This document shows positions 10,813 through 22,431 of a stretch of 64,000 nucleotides of DNA, piece by piece (the stretch's first letter is position 1; the number at the start of each line of letters is the position of its first letter). Made by a program: the position numbers and the translations under genes. The notes under the pieces are model-generated. The model did no database searches. It was not told the DNA's origin and saw nothing but the letters and a program-made list of their open reading frames with translations. This DNA comes from Codonopsis lanceolata (lineage: Eukaryota > Streptophyta > Magnoliopsida > Asterales > Campanulaceae): assembly GCA_013146195.2 (NCBI GenBank), contig CM028379.1, forward strand, positions 59,407,693-59,471,692, read 5' to 3'.

Positions 10813-12699
10813 CCGCCCGCCGCCCTGGATAGGTGCGCCAGACGGCGTGATGCGGACACCACTGTTCTCGCTCCACCCTCCCTTGTTTTGGGAAGACGAA
10901 ATCCAAAGTGCGAGAGGAGTGCTGTCTATATTAGCACGTTGGAATGTGCCTCGGTTGCCCTGAGTGAATTTTGTATCCAATATGGGAACTTATGGTTTTC
11001 CATGTCAAGTTATCCCTTATTTCGTGGATAACAGGATATGGGAATGCATTACTCTTCCATTCCCATTCTCCCCTTTATCTTTCAGGGAAAATAGAGAAGT
11101 GCAAGAAAGAATATTGCGACGCCCCCACTATGGATTTTATGAAAATAGCCTTATGGCCTATTTAGGATCACTATGAGTGCTTTGGGTTTTCTACGTCAAG
11201 TTATCCCTTGTTTAGGGATACCAGACATAGAATACATCACCTTTCCATTCCCATTCTCCCTTGTTTAGGGAGAACGTGTGCAAAGAAAGATGTTGCGAGG
11301 CCCCACGGATCCAAAATGTTTTAGAGTCGCCACCTTTATTTTAAGGCAAAAATAAAGGAAAACCAGAGATTTTAGAAAGCGGGTTCGGAGGCTAAGTTAC
11401 GAGTTGGGAAGGTGCTAGGCACCCAACTCGCCCTTTCGGTCTCGAAACGTTTTTGGCTGAAGTATGCTTATTGTCACATTTACTTAGCAAATAAATAAGG
11501 TCTTATTTTGACAAGGGAAAATTAAACAGATACATTCGTGGCCACATTATTTACGACTCGCAATTCTCTTTCCAATAATTACATACACATTTAAAAATAT
11601 TTGGCCATTATAACGGCTCTTTTAGTATTATTTCCTAATAAAATCCGGGCAGATAACGCTTATATTTTGATATTGAACCGGATCGGAAATAATACATTTA
11701 CAAATAAAGACTTTATTGAATAAATAAAGTAAATAAATACAAACTTATCTAAAAATATTTTGCCATAATAACGGCTACATTTAGTACTATTTCCTAATAA
11801 AATCCGGGCAGCACAACTGCTTATATATTTACATTGGGCCGGACTGGAAATAATACTATTACATAGAAATAAAAGACTTTAACAATAAAAGCCACGTAGG
11901 GGTGTGCTCGCTCTGTCCCTCGGGAGAGAGTCTTTTTTCTCGTCAGTCCAGTCCGGTTGAAGTTGTGTGTTGTGTGAATTTGGGCAGCGAATCGCTCGAA
12001 AGTTACTTTTGCCTCGGATCGGGCAGGGTAACTGTTTATTTCTGGTTGTTTGTTTGATCGAAAAGGCTAAATTTGGGCGAGTAACGGCTTACTATCGGGT
12101 TATTGCCTTTTAAATCGGGCAGCAACCGCTTATCCACGATTTTTGGACCGGGGAAAAGGGTGGATACCTAGCTGGGGGGCTAAGGTACACTTCTACCGGT
12201 TGGATTTGTGTTTGGCGGAGGTTTGGCAGGGTTTCGAGGCTTTAGAAATTGATCTATCGGTATTTATTTCTTCAGCGTAACGAGAACGCAGAGAAATTTT
12301 ACGGATGAATTGTGTGTTGAATGAAGGAGCCGGAGGCCTCTATTTATAGGAGGAGCTGGGACATCGAAGGAATTTTGTGATTTCTTCCGTGCATCGGGAG
12401 TTGTACACCGCGTTTGATGAATTGCATTTACGGCAAATGGAGTGATGAACAGTGTTGAGAGTGAGGTTTGGGTGTTATCAAGTATAGGGGTTTGGGCGCC
12501 ACACCCAAACCCTTAGGTGGTGCCCAAACCTCAAACATGGCTCATTTTGACACTTTGGCCCCCCTGCAATTTGTCCTTTGTGCATCCCGCTTTGTCCTTT
12601 TGCAATTTTGACCTCAGAACTTGACATTTGTTAATTTTAATAGTTCTTGATATTTTTGTCATGTCATGTATCCTGGGTACGAAATTGGGGTGTCATACA
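10813..12699 (-). repeat. 3' LTR of element A (outer end in gap)
   Basis: Aligns along its length with 20470-22431. The inner boundary ends GGGGTGTCATACA (TCTACA in the other LTR). It carries the same TATA region (12341-12350, minus strand) and the same sub-repeats with CTTGTTTAGGG words. Relative to the 5' LTR it has many one- to few-base deletions, especially near the gap. Confidence 0.85.
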
Positions 12700-12711
12700 G
12701 AGCCCTCAACG
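12700..12711 (-). promoter_or_regulatory. Polypurine tract of element A
   Basis: On the minus strand GTTGAGGGCTC lies directly before the LTR start TGTATGACACC. The same tract (TTGAGGGGCTC before TGTAGACACC) occurs in element C at 34840-34850. PPTs prime plus-strand DNA synthesis. Confidence 0.75.
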
Positions 12712-13035
12712 ATGGAGTCTACGGGTAACCCGCAGCTTACTGAGTAGACGAACATCGTTGATTAGAATAGACTCTCCAATTTCGTTTCATTTCAAAACGA
12801 GGGAGAAATATGCAGATGGAAACAATTATAATGCAATACTTTATCAAACCTCCATATCCTAGACATTTTTAGTCAGTTATAGTATGTTATCGTAATTTTT
12901 AAGCAGATCTGCAAATTGAATGCTCTGATGGTCGGACCTACTAATGTAGGTCCGCCCACGTATCCCTTAATAAAAGGAATCGATCCAAGCGTAGTTCGGC
13001 CTCAAGCAAACAAACAACAACCGTGGGATGGATGA

Positions 13036-14040
13036 TGCGTTTCGCCCAAAGATAGGCAAACCGGTAGGATTCTGGATGCATTTTCCCCAACATAGGGAAA
13101 ACAATGGGACTCTTCGAAACGGGCTTTCCTCAAAGATAGGAAAGCTTTTGAACTTTTTGAAAATAGGCTTTCCCCAAAGATAGGAAAGCTTTGAAACTTT
13201 TGAAAACGCTTTCCCGGCATGGGAAAGCTCTTGAATTTTTTTGAAAATGGGCTTTCCCTAGCATAGGGAAAGCTTTAAAACTTTTGAAAATCTGCTTTCC
13301 CCAGCATAGGGAAAGCTCTTTAATTTTTTTTTGAAAATGGGCTTTCCCGATAGGAAAGCTTTGAAACTTTTGAAAACTGCTTTCTCCAAAGATAGGAAAG
13401 CTCTTGAATTTTTGAAAATGGGCTTTCCCAACAGAAAGGAAAGCTTTTTGAAATTTTGAAAATCTTTCCCCAACATAGAAAAGCTCTTGAATTTTTGAAA
13501 ATGGGCTTTCCTCAAAGATAGGGAAAGCTTTGAAACTTTTGAAAATCGCTTTCCCAAAGATAGGAAAGCTCTTGAACTTTTTGAAAATGGGCTTTCCCCA
13601 GCACAGGGAAAGCTTTGAAACTTTTGAAAATCTGTTTTCCCCAGCATAGGGAAAGCTCTTTGAATTTTTATTTTATTTTATTTTATTATTTTATTTTTGA
13701 AAATGGGCTTTCCCCAGCATAGGGAAAGCTTTGAAACTTTTGAAAATCTTTTCCCAAAGATAGGAAAGCTCTTGAACTTTTTGAAAATGGGCTTTCCTCA
13801 AAGATAGGGAAAGCTTTGAAATTTTGAAAATCTTTTCCCTAAAGCATAGGGAAAGCTCTTGAATTTTTTGAAAATGGGCTTTCCCCAGCATAGGGAAAGC
13901 TTTGAAACTTTTTGAAAATGAGCTTTCCCCAGTATAGGGAAAGCTTTGAAATTTTTTGAAAATGCTCATCCCAGCATAGGAGAAGCGATGATTTTTTTTT
14001 TTGAAAATGCTTATCCCAGCATAGGAGAAGCGATGATTTA
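13036..14040 (-). repeat. Hairpin minisatellite, about 43-bp units in alternating pairs
   Basis: Roughly 20 tandem units. Each contains an inverted repeat around GCTTTCCCcagcataGGGAAAGC (8-bp stem) followed by a T/A-rich linker TTGAAACTTTTGAAAAT. Two linker types alternate (CTCTTGAATTTTTGAAAATGG and the TTTGAAACTTTTGAAAATCT form), giving an approximately 86-bp higher-order unit. Minus-strand open frames here (13258-13647, 13691-14200; residues like KAHFQKFQSFP) are a product of the repeat and not evidence for a gene. Confidence 0.9.
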
Positions 14041-16975
14041 TGAATTTTTGTGGCAGAATGATGTTAATGATTGGCTTGTGTAGCTTTTGATGATGCTGCT
14101 GTTGATCTTTGGGAGGTGATCCTTGGACAGATGTCGGCCGAACATTTACAGGCTGATGCAGCAGAAGACCTGATAAGATGCAGTAAAAGGATGCAAGCAT
14201 GCGAATGCAATTTTTTCTTTTCTTAGAAAAAGGACTTTTGAATGTGTGTGTGTATCATCCGTTTCTTAAACATGTTAAGACAAGGTGGGTTAAGGGATGC
14301 AGAGGTGATAAGAGAGATTAGGATGTGATTTCTGGTTGGCTTTGAAGAGTTATGAATATAGGAGTTGATGGTGATATTTGAGATGGAGATGAATGGGATG
14401 CTGGGTCATTTTTTCAGTTTTTTTACTAGTGCATCATTAAAAACAGGAATTCAATCGGAAGATTAGTAAATCCTGCTAATCGATGCCTCAGAGGGACCAC
14501 TTCTTTTTTTTCTTTGCTTTGCCTCTTTTTTTTTTTTTGTGCTCTAACTTTTGCCTAGGCCGCCCTTTCGGGTTTTCAACCTAGCGAGCTTTTACCTTAT
14601 AGGGAGCCAGTCTTTCAATGCATGTGAAGATAAGCCGCTTGTTTTCGAAGGATCATGCCTTTGTAGATTCTTCGTTTCTTCAGGCAGAAATGGAAATGAC
14701 AGCTGCTTCTGGAGAGGATGAGTCTTTATGTATCCCATGAGTTTGGCGGGAGAAGCCCCAGGATGAATTTGATCAACCAAATTTTGCATGACGGGAATTT
14801 TCCAGGAGAAATTAACTAGGGATAGCCCCATACAAACTCGATTTGGAGAGACTTTTGTGGGAGATAGAAATGAGTATGCTCAGAGAAAGAGGATGACTCT
14901 AATGGACAAAAAGAAGAGTCATGATCCAGAGTTTATCGCCAAGTATCATGAGTTTCATGGACCCTACTTAACATTTATCTTTTGATAATTTCATGTGTCT
15001 TTAGCAAGGAGTTCTGTCCTGGATCCAGATCACGTTACAACCAATTGAAACAGAGCTATAGGTTGCAACTAGGTTGGGGTGTAGTGTTTAAGTGTTTGGG
15101 ATGGATTAGTTTTAGGGTTGAGGATTTGGTTGGCCTTTGATTCAAATGTATTTTGGGCTGTGGATTTGTGTGTATTATTATTTTTTTTTTTTGAAAGGCG
15201 GTCCGAAGGGACCATTGGCTGGCTTTTTAGGCTGTGGGTTTGGATAGAAAGTTGGTCTTTTGGACCTGGTTGTGGGGTATGGGGTGGTCCAAGAGTGATT
15301 GGTATTTTTCTTTTGTTGCAAGAGAGAGATTTGGAGGAAATTGCTCAGGAGAGGGTCTTTTTTTTCTTTTTTTTTTCTTTTTCTTCTCTTTTTTTTTTTT
15401 TTTTGTGAGAGAAATTTTGAGGAAATCTCTCAAGAGAGGCTTTTTTTTTTCTTTTTTTTTTCTTTTTTTGACCTCTCAGGGCAATTTGAGAGAGTGCTTG
15501 AAGAGATATATGTCTTTTATCTTTTGGGATAAAAGAAGGTTGTCACTCTTGGTGGATGTATATATAAGGGTAAAGCATACCCAGTTTTGGGAAGTTGGAT
15601 CTTAGGGATGGTTAGACTTTGGTGTATGGTGGATTTGTTCATGTATTTGGAAGAGGTTTGGTGTATGGTTGGAAGCCCCTAGTGTGCCATTTAATAGCTC
15701 GGTCGCAATGAGTCGAAGATGACATTTCACCAAGACAGAAGGTTGCTTCATCGAACAAATTTTTTAATGGTTTGTGGGCCCATATTTTGAAATGACTCAT
15801 TATCAACCCGTGTAGTTTTATCATGTTTTTACACGAGTCGACTCATCAATTTTTTTTTTACAAATACTTTGGCTATATGTGCTCAAAGATCAAGAAGAAG
15901 ACTCGACAAGCTAGTAAGAATTTATCAGATTCGAATATAGATAGATACCTTTGCAAAGCTCGATCTGAGGACATGATTGGACTTTTGAAAGAACAGAGAC
16001 CAAATGGACTGGTGAGCACACTCTGCAAGGATGGGTCGTAGGCATCAATATGGGCAAAAGAGATACCCCTGGGTTTGAAAGCCCCTAGTCTTGAATTGTT
16101 GCTTATGATCCAGGAGTCGGCCTTTTCTGGATTTCCTGCCTTTCCAGATTTTTCTGCCTTCTTGGCTTTTCCAGCTCTCCTTTCTTTTCTGGCTCCCTAT
16201 CGGTCTTTTTTTTTATGTTTTCTTTTCTTCCTTTTTTTTTTTGCATCATTTTTTTTTTTGCATTTCTTTCATTTTTTTTTTCTTTTTTTTTCTTTTTGGA
16301 GTGACAGACCTTAAAATCTCGAAATAAGACTTACTGATTTTTTTTTTTGAATCAAGAATGACTGATGCACTTATCAACTAGTGATGATAATTGAAAATGA
16401 TGGTGAGGGGGATTTCCTGTCTTTACATGTTTTGGGAAACAAAAGACAACACATAGAAAAAAACCTTTCCCCTTCTTTTTTTTTTGAAATGATTTTTGAA
16501 GAGTAAATCAAAGCATTTGACCGAACCCGGAGGCTGCCTACGTTCCTCATTTCGAGGCTCAGGTCATCGTAGTTCAACTCTAACAGAAAAATTTTCATTT
16601 TGCTAATCTCTTTTTTTTTTTTTTTTGAATTTGAATTTGAAAGAATAGAGACTTTTTTTTCTTTAGAGAACGAATTCCTTTTTTTTTTTTTTTTAATCTT
16701 TGAAATGAGATGTATCGATTACGTACCTCTGGGCAGTCTTCTTAGGAGGGTAAATGATATTAGTTATAAAAAATTTCATTTGTCAGCCCCTGCAAAATTG
16801 TTAGTGGTACCGAAAGAAATAACAAAGATCCCAGAATATATGAAAAGTGACGCTGAATTTGAAAAAGGTTGTTTCCTGAAGATTTTATTTGACAAGAGGA
16901 GACTTAAAGGAAAAAGCTTTCTGGAGGTGTACAAGAAGGCATGCTAGGGTCTCTTTCACTTTTTATCAGAAACAA
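14041..16975 (-). other. Non-coding interior of element A
   Basis: No pol domain or other recognisable gene. Element-sense sequence is strongly purine-rich in blocks (T-rich on the plus strand at 15355-15470, 16200-16300 and 16600-16700). The part from about 16190 to 16840 recurs at 58414-59100. Open frames at 14592-14831, 14788-14985 and 15118-15605 are short or low in complexity and are not called. Confidence 0.6.
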
Positions 16976-18993
16976 TTATGGGTGCGGCTTCTTAATGATT
17001 TTATCATCGATAAGGTCTTGGATATCATTCCTGAGTGAGAAGCATTTGTCGGTGATATGGCCACTAGATTGGTGGTATTCACAATACTTGTTGCGGCTCC
17101 ATTTGGCAGGTAATGGACTTGGAGGTTCATAGTTTTCAAGGGGCTTAAGGATTCCTTGTGCTGTTAACCCTTGTAGTATCTGTGACATCGGGGCATTCAA
17201 TTCATCGAAGTGCCTTTTGTTTCCTTTGTGAGGCCCTATGAGACTCTTGTTGGTATTACTGCTTCCTTCAACAGAATTGGCAGATTTGTTTGCCTCATAT
17301 GTCCTTGGCACATCACTGTATTGTTCATTCGGGGTTTTTTCTATAGTATTAACTCCTTCTGTAGATTCTTCCTCTGATCCAGAATGGCAGAACGAACTTG
17401 GAGGTGTACCAATTTCTAGGGATCCTTTGCGTATATCTTCATCAATGCGGACTCTAATCTCCACTATTTCTTTGAAATTGCTATAGGGGAGATATCGCAT
17501 GTGCTCCAGGTAAATGGGCTGGAGGTTTTTGATGAACATTCTACATGATTCAGTTGGATCTGGTCTGTCCAAAGTCTGGGCAACTTTATCCTTCCATCTG
17601 GCTGCAAATTCTGCGAATGTTTCATTTTCCTTTTGGGTGCATGCCTCAAGTTCCCTTTTATTTTCAGTGGTGGTATTATCTTTGTACCTTTCTATGAACC
17701 CTTCAGCGATTTGGTCCCAAGTGCCCATGGTGCTATCATCTGCTAGCATTAACCATTGTTTAGCAGCCCCTATTAAGGTGAGGTGAAAATTGGAGGCCAT
17801 GGCTTCGAAACTAACCCCTCTTGATTGCATGCCAGTAGAGTAAGATTTTAGGTGGGAGATAGGGCATCCAGTCCCGTCGAATTTTTCTATGTCGGGCATT
17901 TTGAAATTTGGGGGTAAACGTGAAGGTTTTAATGTCGCGTGTAGAGAATTCCCCTTTGTTGAGAAGTTTGAGCATCATGGTTTTCATGTTTTCCATGTCG
18001 GCCTCCATTTTGGTGGCTGGGGGAGTTGGTTTTAGGTATATGCTGGCAGGATTTGGGAAAGCTGGGTTAATTTCTGGCTGTGGTGTTTGGTATGGATTTT
18101 GAGTTGGGTATGGATCCTGGGTCGGATTTTGAGCTGAGTATGGATTTTGGGCTGGATATGGACTCGGGATTTGGAGCTGGATATGGGTTTTGAGCTGGAT
18201 AGAGATTCTGAGTCAGGCAAGGATTTTGAGCCAGATATGGGTTTTGGGCTGGATAGAGATTCTGGGCAGTATAGGGATTTTGGGCAGTATAGGGATTTTG
18301 GGTTGGTGGATTGTTGACAGGGTACGGGTTTTGAGCTGGATATAGGTTTTGAGCTGGTGGATGTTGAGCTGGTGGGTTATTGGCAGGATATGGATTTTGG
18401 GTAGTGTAGGCTGGTGGATTCTGGATGGTTTCGGCTGGATGGCCAGGATCATCAGGAGGTAAGTAGGTAGTAACTTGGCCCGACGGGTTATAGCTTTGGG
18501 GATCCATATGTGGGCTATTTTGGAGTGGGTTGTTTATGGGAAAAGGGAGGTCATTTGGACTCTGGGGAATGTTGGTGTTTGGGATAGGATATGGACGATA
18601 TGATGAGTAAGGATTGACATTTGGGTAGTAGGGAGTTGGTGGAGGGTTAGGATTTGGAGTGACGGCAGTGTTTGGTGGGTTAGTGTTTAGCTGAGGGTTT
18701 GGGTTTGGAAGTGTATGTGAGGTTGATGCTTCCTGGGGAACTGCAGGGGAAGAAATTACCTCACCACTGGATTTCAAGCTTTGTACCAGGTTAGCCATTT
18801 GGCTCATTATTCGGTCAGCCTGTGCACCCAAATTCTGGTCTAGCCACTGCTGCATTGCCGGAGTTGGAGCATACCCTGGAGCCCCTGTATCTGTACCCAT
18901 AGCGGACTGTTCACTTTCTGCCATACTGTCTGGATCTGTACCCGTTTTTGTCCCGATCCGATCTGCTTTCGATACTCTCGATCGATCTCGCAC
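16976..18993 (-). pseudogene. gag of element A (Retrotrans_gag), two frameshifts
   Basis: Gag forms the virus-like particle that packages the element's RNA in the cytoplasm. Three frames together cover the protein. 18993 to about 18165: an N-terminal part with YAPTPAMQQWLDQNLG, then a long Pro/Asn/Gln/Tyr-rich tract of repeated NPYPAQ units. About 18165-17915: continuation with EINPAFPNPASIYLKP and MEADMENMKTMMLKLLNKGE. 17899-16976: the main Retrotrans_gag domain (MPDIEKFDGTGCPISHLKS, AAKQWLMLADDSTMGTWDQI, FAEFAARWKDKVA) and a zinc-knuckle-like CEYHQSSGHITDKC near the end. The shift near 17915 falls in a CCCCC run and the one near 18165 in the repeat tract, so either could be a sequencing error. 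It stops shortly after the knuckle, with no protease after it. The related fragment at 33172-33608 covers the same domain. Confidence 0.85.
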
Positions 18994-20022
18994 TTGATTC
19001 CATCAATCGGCCAAGATCTTGTCTCGCCTTTCCAAATTCGGGCCAGGTTTCTGGGGAAAATGGGCCTGGTATCAGAAGGCTGGCTGAAGGCTTTTCTGGG
19101 CTTGGAGTACAGCGTGCCTTTTATTAGTATATTTTATTATTATTTATTATTCCTACGAAATGACCGGATAAGCACCTGCTTAATTTTGACAGTGTCAGGA
19201 CTTTCCTGGAATAGTGGATTCTTTCTCCAGAGTATAGGACCAACGTATTCCACCTGCCTTTCGACTCCCCGAGATCGGACTGATCCCAGGCGAAGGGCCT
19301 ATACTCTTTCCGGGATCCACCATTCGAAATGGTCTAGGTCGAGCATTTGAAAATAATAAGTCAGCCCCAGTGTAAAAAATATTTTTTTTGACTTGCGCAT
19401 TTATTTTTTGACTTGCGCACATTTTTTTTTTGACTTGCGCACATTTTTTTTTTACTGGGGCTGACCCACAATTTAAAATGCAAAAACCGGTCGGTCTTGA
19501 AGTGTCCTGAAAATCTATATGCAGTCTAACGTTGGTTTATGCAGGGGGTAGGCTGGCCATGGTGTAGGGTAGCAGTTCGGAATATATTTATATGCATGTG
19601 CACGTGTGTGCGGTATCTAGAAAGCAAAAAAGAAGTTTTTTTTTTTTAGATGTAGCAATAGAAATAGAAAATAAAACAGATATAGCCTGTCTTGCTGTTA
19701 TGTATGGATTTTCTCGGCTTTTTTTATATAGCTAAAGCACGAGCAAGCAGGCATACCATCAAGAAATAGAAAGAAAAGTGGGGAATCTATTTATTTTTAG
19801 AAAATGGGTCCTAATCCCCAAAATAAAAATGACGGAATGAATGCATTTATATATATACATATGTATATTTTGCAGAATGAAGATGAAGCAGAATAAAATA
19901 ATATAAGACTGAAAATGAAAAGATTTTTTTTTTTTGAAAGAAGCCCCAGCCCTTTTTGTTGTGCTGTCCGGATATTATCACACATAATATATATATGTAA
20001 ATAGTACAGACACATATATATA

Positions 20023-20062
<40 letters not shown>

Positions 20063-20450
20063 TATATATATGTGTCTGTACTATTTACATATATATATAT
20101 TTTTTTATTTTATTTTATTATTTTTTTTTTTTGTGTGCGCACTTATTTTTTTTTAACTTGCGCAATTTTTTTTGACATATATATATATATATATATATTT
20201 TTTATTTTTTTTTACAAAATGTATATATTTATATTTTTTATACTCTTAAACATGCCTGTAACGGGTATCAAAACGAGACTGCTGCCAGATGGAGGATCAT
20301 ATCCACAAATATGGTCACGGCCGTAATGGGAACACTTTATTCAAATGCGTAAATTAATATGACAAGCATACTGCAGCCAGAAACAAATAAAAACAAAAAA
20401 GGTTTTATTTTGCGAGTCTAACCCTCCATTTTATTTAAAATAAAACAACG
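18994..20450 (-). other. 5' leader of element A
   Basis: The untranslated region between PBS and gag contains several copies of a GACTTGCGCACA word separated by poly-T (19388-19450 and about 20140-20165 on the plus strand), a palindrome at 19987-20098, and further (TA)n near 20177-20198. The homologous leader in element B (31150-32470) has the GACTTGCGCA words but lacks the palindrome. No coding region seen. Confidence 0.7.
19987..20098. repeat. Perfect 112-bp palindrome with (TA)n centre
   Basis: Checked base by base around the axis between 20042 and 20043: 56-bp arms with no mismatch and no spacer. Each arm holds the non-simple core GTAAATAGTACAGACACA followed by TATATATAGACA, then TA repeats to the centre. 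It would form a cruciform in DNA or a very long hairpin in the leader RNA. Absent from the matching place in element B. Confidence 0.95.
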
Positions 20451-20468
20451 TCCCCAGCAGAGTCGCCA
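20451..20468 (-). promoter_or_regulatory. Primer-binding site of element A (tRNA-Arg type)
   Basis: On the minus strand TGGCGACTCTGCTGGGGA lies one base after the LTR end CTCACA. This is complementary to the 3' end of a plant tRNA-Arg (…CCCAGYRGAGTCGCCA), as in Tat/Ogre elements. tRNA identity is from memory of the family. Confidence 0.8.
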
Positions 20469-20469
20469 C

Positions 20470-22431
20470 TGTGAGGTTCCCGGGAATGTGCTCCCCGCCC
20501 CGCGCGCCCTTGGATAGGGGTGCGCCTACGTGCAGATGCGGGACACCACTACTCTCGTTCCACCCTCCCTTGTTTAGGGGAAGACGAAATCCAAAATGCG
20601 AGAGGAGTGTTGTCTATATTAGCACGTTGGAATGTGTCTCGGTTGCCCTGAGTGAATTTTGTATCAAATATGGGAACTTATGGTTTTCCATGTCAAGTTA
20701 TCCCTTATTTCGTGGATAACAGGATATGGGAATGCATTACTCTTCCATTCCCATTCTCCCCTTTATCTTTCAGGGAAAATAGAGAAGTGCAAGAAAGAAT
20801 ATTGCGACGTCCCCACTATGAATTTTATGAAAATAGCCTTATGGCCTATTTTGGATCACTATGAGTGCTTTGGGTTTTCTACGTCAAGTTATCCCTTGTT
20901 TAGGGGATACCAGAACATAGGAATACATCACCTTTCCATTCCCATTCTCCCTTGTTTAGGGGAGAACGTGAAAGTGCAAAGAAAGATGTTGTAAGGCCCC
21001 ACTGGATCCAAAATGTTTTAGAGTCGTCACCTTTATTTTAAGGCAAAAATAAAGCAAAACCAGAAAAGAAAACCAGAGATTTTAGAAAGCGGGTTCGGAG
21101 GCTAAGTTACGAGTTGGGAAGGTGCTAGGCACCCAACTCGCCTTTCGGTCTCGAACGTTTTTGGTCAAATATGCTTATTGTCACATTTACTTAGCAGATA
21201 AATAAGGTCTTATTTTGACAAGGGAAAATTAAACAGATACATTCGTGGCCACATTATTTACGGACTCGCAGCCGTTTCTTTCCAATAATTACAGTCACAT
21301 TTAAAAATATTTGGCCATTATAACGGCTCTATTTAGTATTATTTCCTAACAAAATCCGGGCAGCATAACTGCTTATATTTTGATATTGAACCGGATCGGA
21401 AATAATACATTTACAAATAAAGACTTTATTGAATAAATAAAGTAAATAAATACAAACTTATCTAAAAACATTTTGCCATAATAACGGCTACATTTAGTAC
21501 TATTTCCTAATAAAATCCGGCAAAGACAACCGCTTATATATTTACATTGGGCCGGATCTGGAAATAATACTATTACATAGAAATAAAAGACTTTAACAAT
21601 AAAAGCTTACAAACGGCGTAGGGGTGTGCTCGCCTCGTCCCTCGGGAGAGAGAGTCTTTTTTCTCGGTGCAGTCCGGGTCAGTTGAAGTTGTGTGTTGTG
21701 TGAATTTGGGCAACAGAATCGCTCGAAAGTTACTTTTCGGCCTCGGGATCGGGCAGGTAACTGCTTTATTTCTCGTTGTTTGTTTGACTGAAAAGGCTGA
21801 ATTTTGGCGAGTAACGCTATCGGCCTTTTAAATCGGGCAGAACAACTGTTCTATCCACGATTTTTGGACCGGGGAAAAAGAGTGGATACCTAGCTGGGGT
21901 GCTAAGGTACACTTCTACCGGTTGGATTTGTGTTTGACAGAGGTTTGGCAGGGTTTCGAGGCTTTAGAAATTGATCTATCAGTATTTATTTCTTCAGCGT
22001 AACGAGAACGCAGAGAAATTTTACAGATGAATTGTGCGCTGAATGAAGGAGCCGGAGGCCTCTATTTATAGGAGGAGGCTGGGACATCGTTGGAATTTTG
22101 AGATTTCTCTCAGTGCATCAGGGAGTTGTACACCACGTTTGATGAATTGCATTTTACGGCAAATGGAGTGATGAACAGTGCTTGGAGAGTGGGGTTTGGG
22201 TGCCACCCTATAGGGGTTTGGGCGCCACACCCAAACCCTTGGTAGGTGGTGCCCAAACCTCAAACATGGCTCATTTTTGACACTTTGGCCCCCTGCAATT
22301 TGTCCTTTTGTGCATCCTGCTTTGTCCTTTTGCAATTTTGACCCTGTAACTTGACATTTGTTAATGTTTTAATAGTTCTTGATATTTTTTGTCATGTCAT
22401 GTATCTGGGGTACGAAATTGGGGTGTCTACA
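20470..22431 (-). repeat. 5' LTR of element A, 1962 bp
   Basis: In element sense it begins TGTAGACACCCC and ends CTCACA, so it has TG...CA ends. A TATA box (TATAAATAGA) lies at 22061-22070 on the minus strand, giving the promoter. The 3' part holds three degenerate sub-repeats, each with CTTGTTTAGGGGA-type words (20560-20990). A 9-residue-scale motif TTTGGGCGCC with inverted copies occurs near 22195-22260. Confidence 0.9.

Larger units (their letters stand above)
10813..22431 (-). mobile_element. Element A: gag-only Tat-lineage Ty3/gypsy LTR retrotransposon
   Basis: In element sense (minus strand): 5' LTR 22431-20470, tRNA-Arg-type PBS 20468-20451, long leader with a perfect palindrome, gag pseudogene 18993-16976, about 4.2 kb of non-coding sequence including a purine-rich tract and a hairpin minisatellite, PPT 12711-12700, and 3' LTR 12699 to the gap. 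No protease, reverse transcriptase, RNase H or integrase motif is present in any frame of the 7.7-kb interior, so the element would depend on enzymes from elsewhere. LTR size, PBS type and the Gag zinc-knuckle form (CEYHQSSGHITDKC) place it in the Tat/Ogre clade. The layout matches the class described as terminal-repeat retrotransposons with a GAG domain. The right flank begins GACGC; the left flank lies in the gap, so a target-site duplication cannot be tested. Confidence 0.8.

Noticed and set aside
10276..10980. Open frames on both strands near the gap, some crossing the N run
   Set aside because: Frames through N are artefacts and the rest have no recognisable motif.
13036..14040. Hairpin array as a CRISPR
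   Set aside because: Linkers are repeats of each other and not unique spacers, and the DNA is eukaryotic.
13258..14200. Two minus-strand open frames encoding KAHFQKFQSFP-type repeats
   Set aside because: They arise because a 43-bp tandem repeat lacks stops in that frame; unit length is not a multiple of three and no domain is seen.
15118..15605. Phe-rich open frames that look like membrane proteins
   Set aside because: They are translations of poly-T/C runs.
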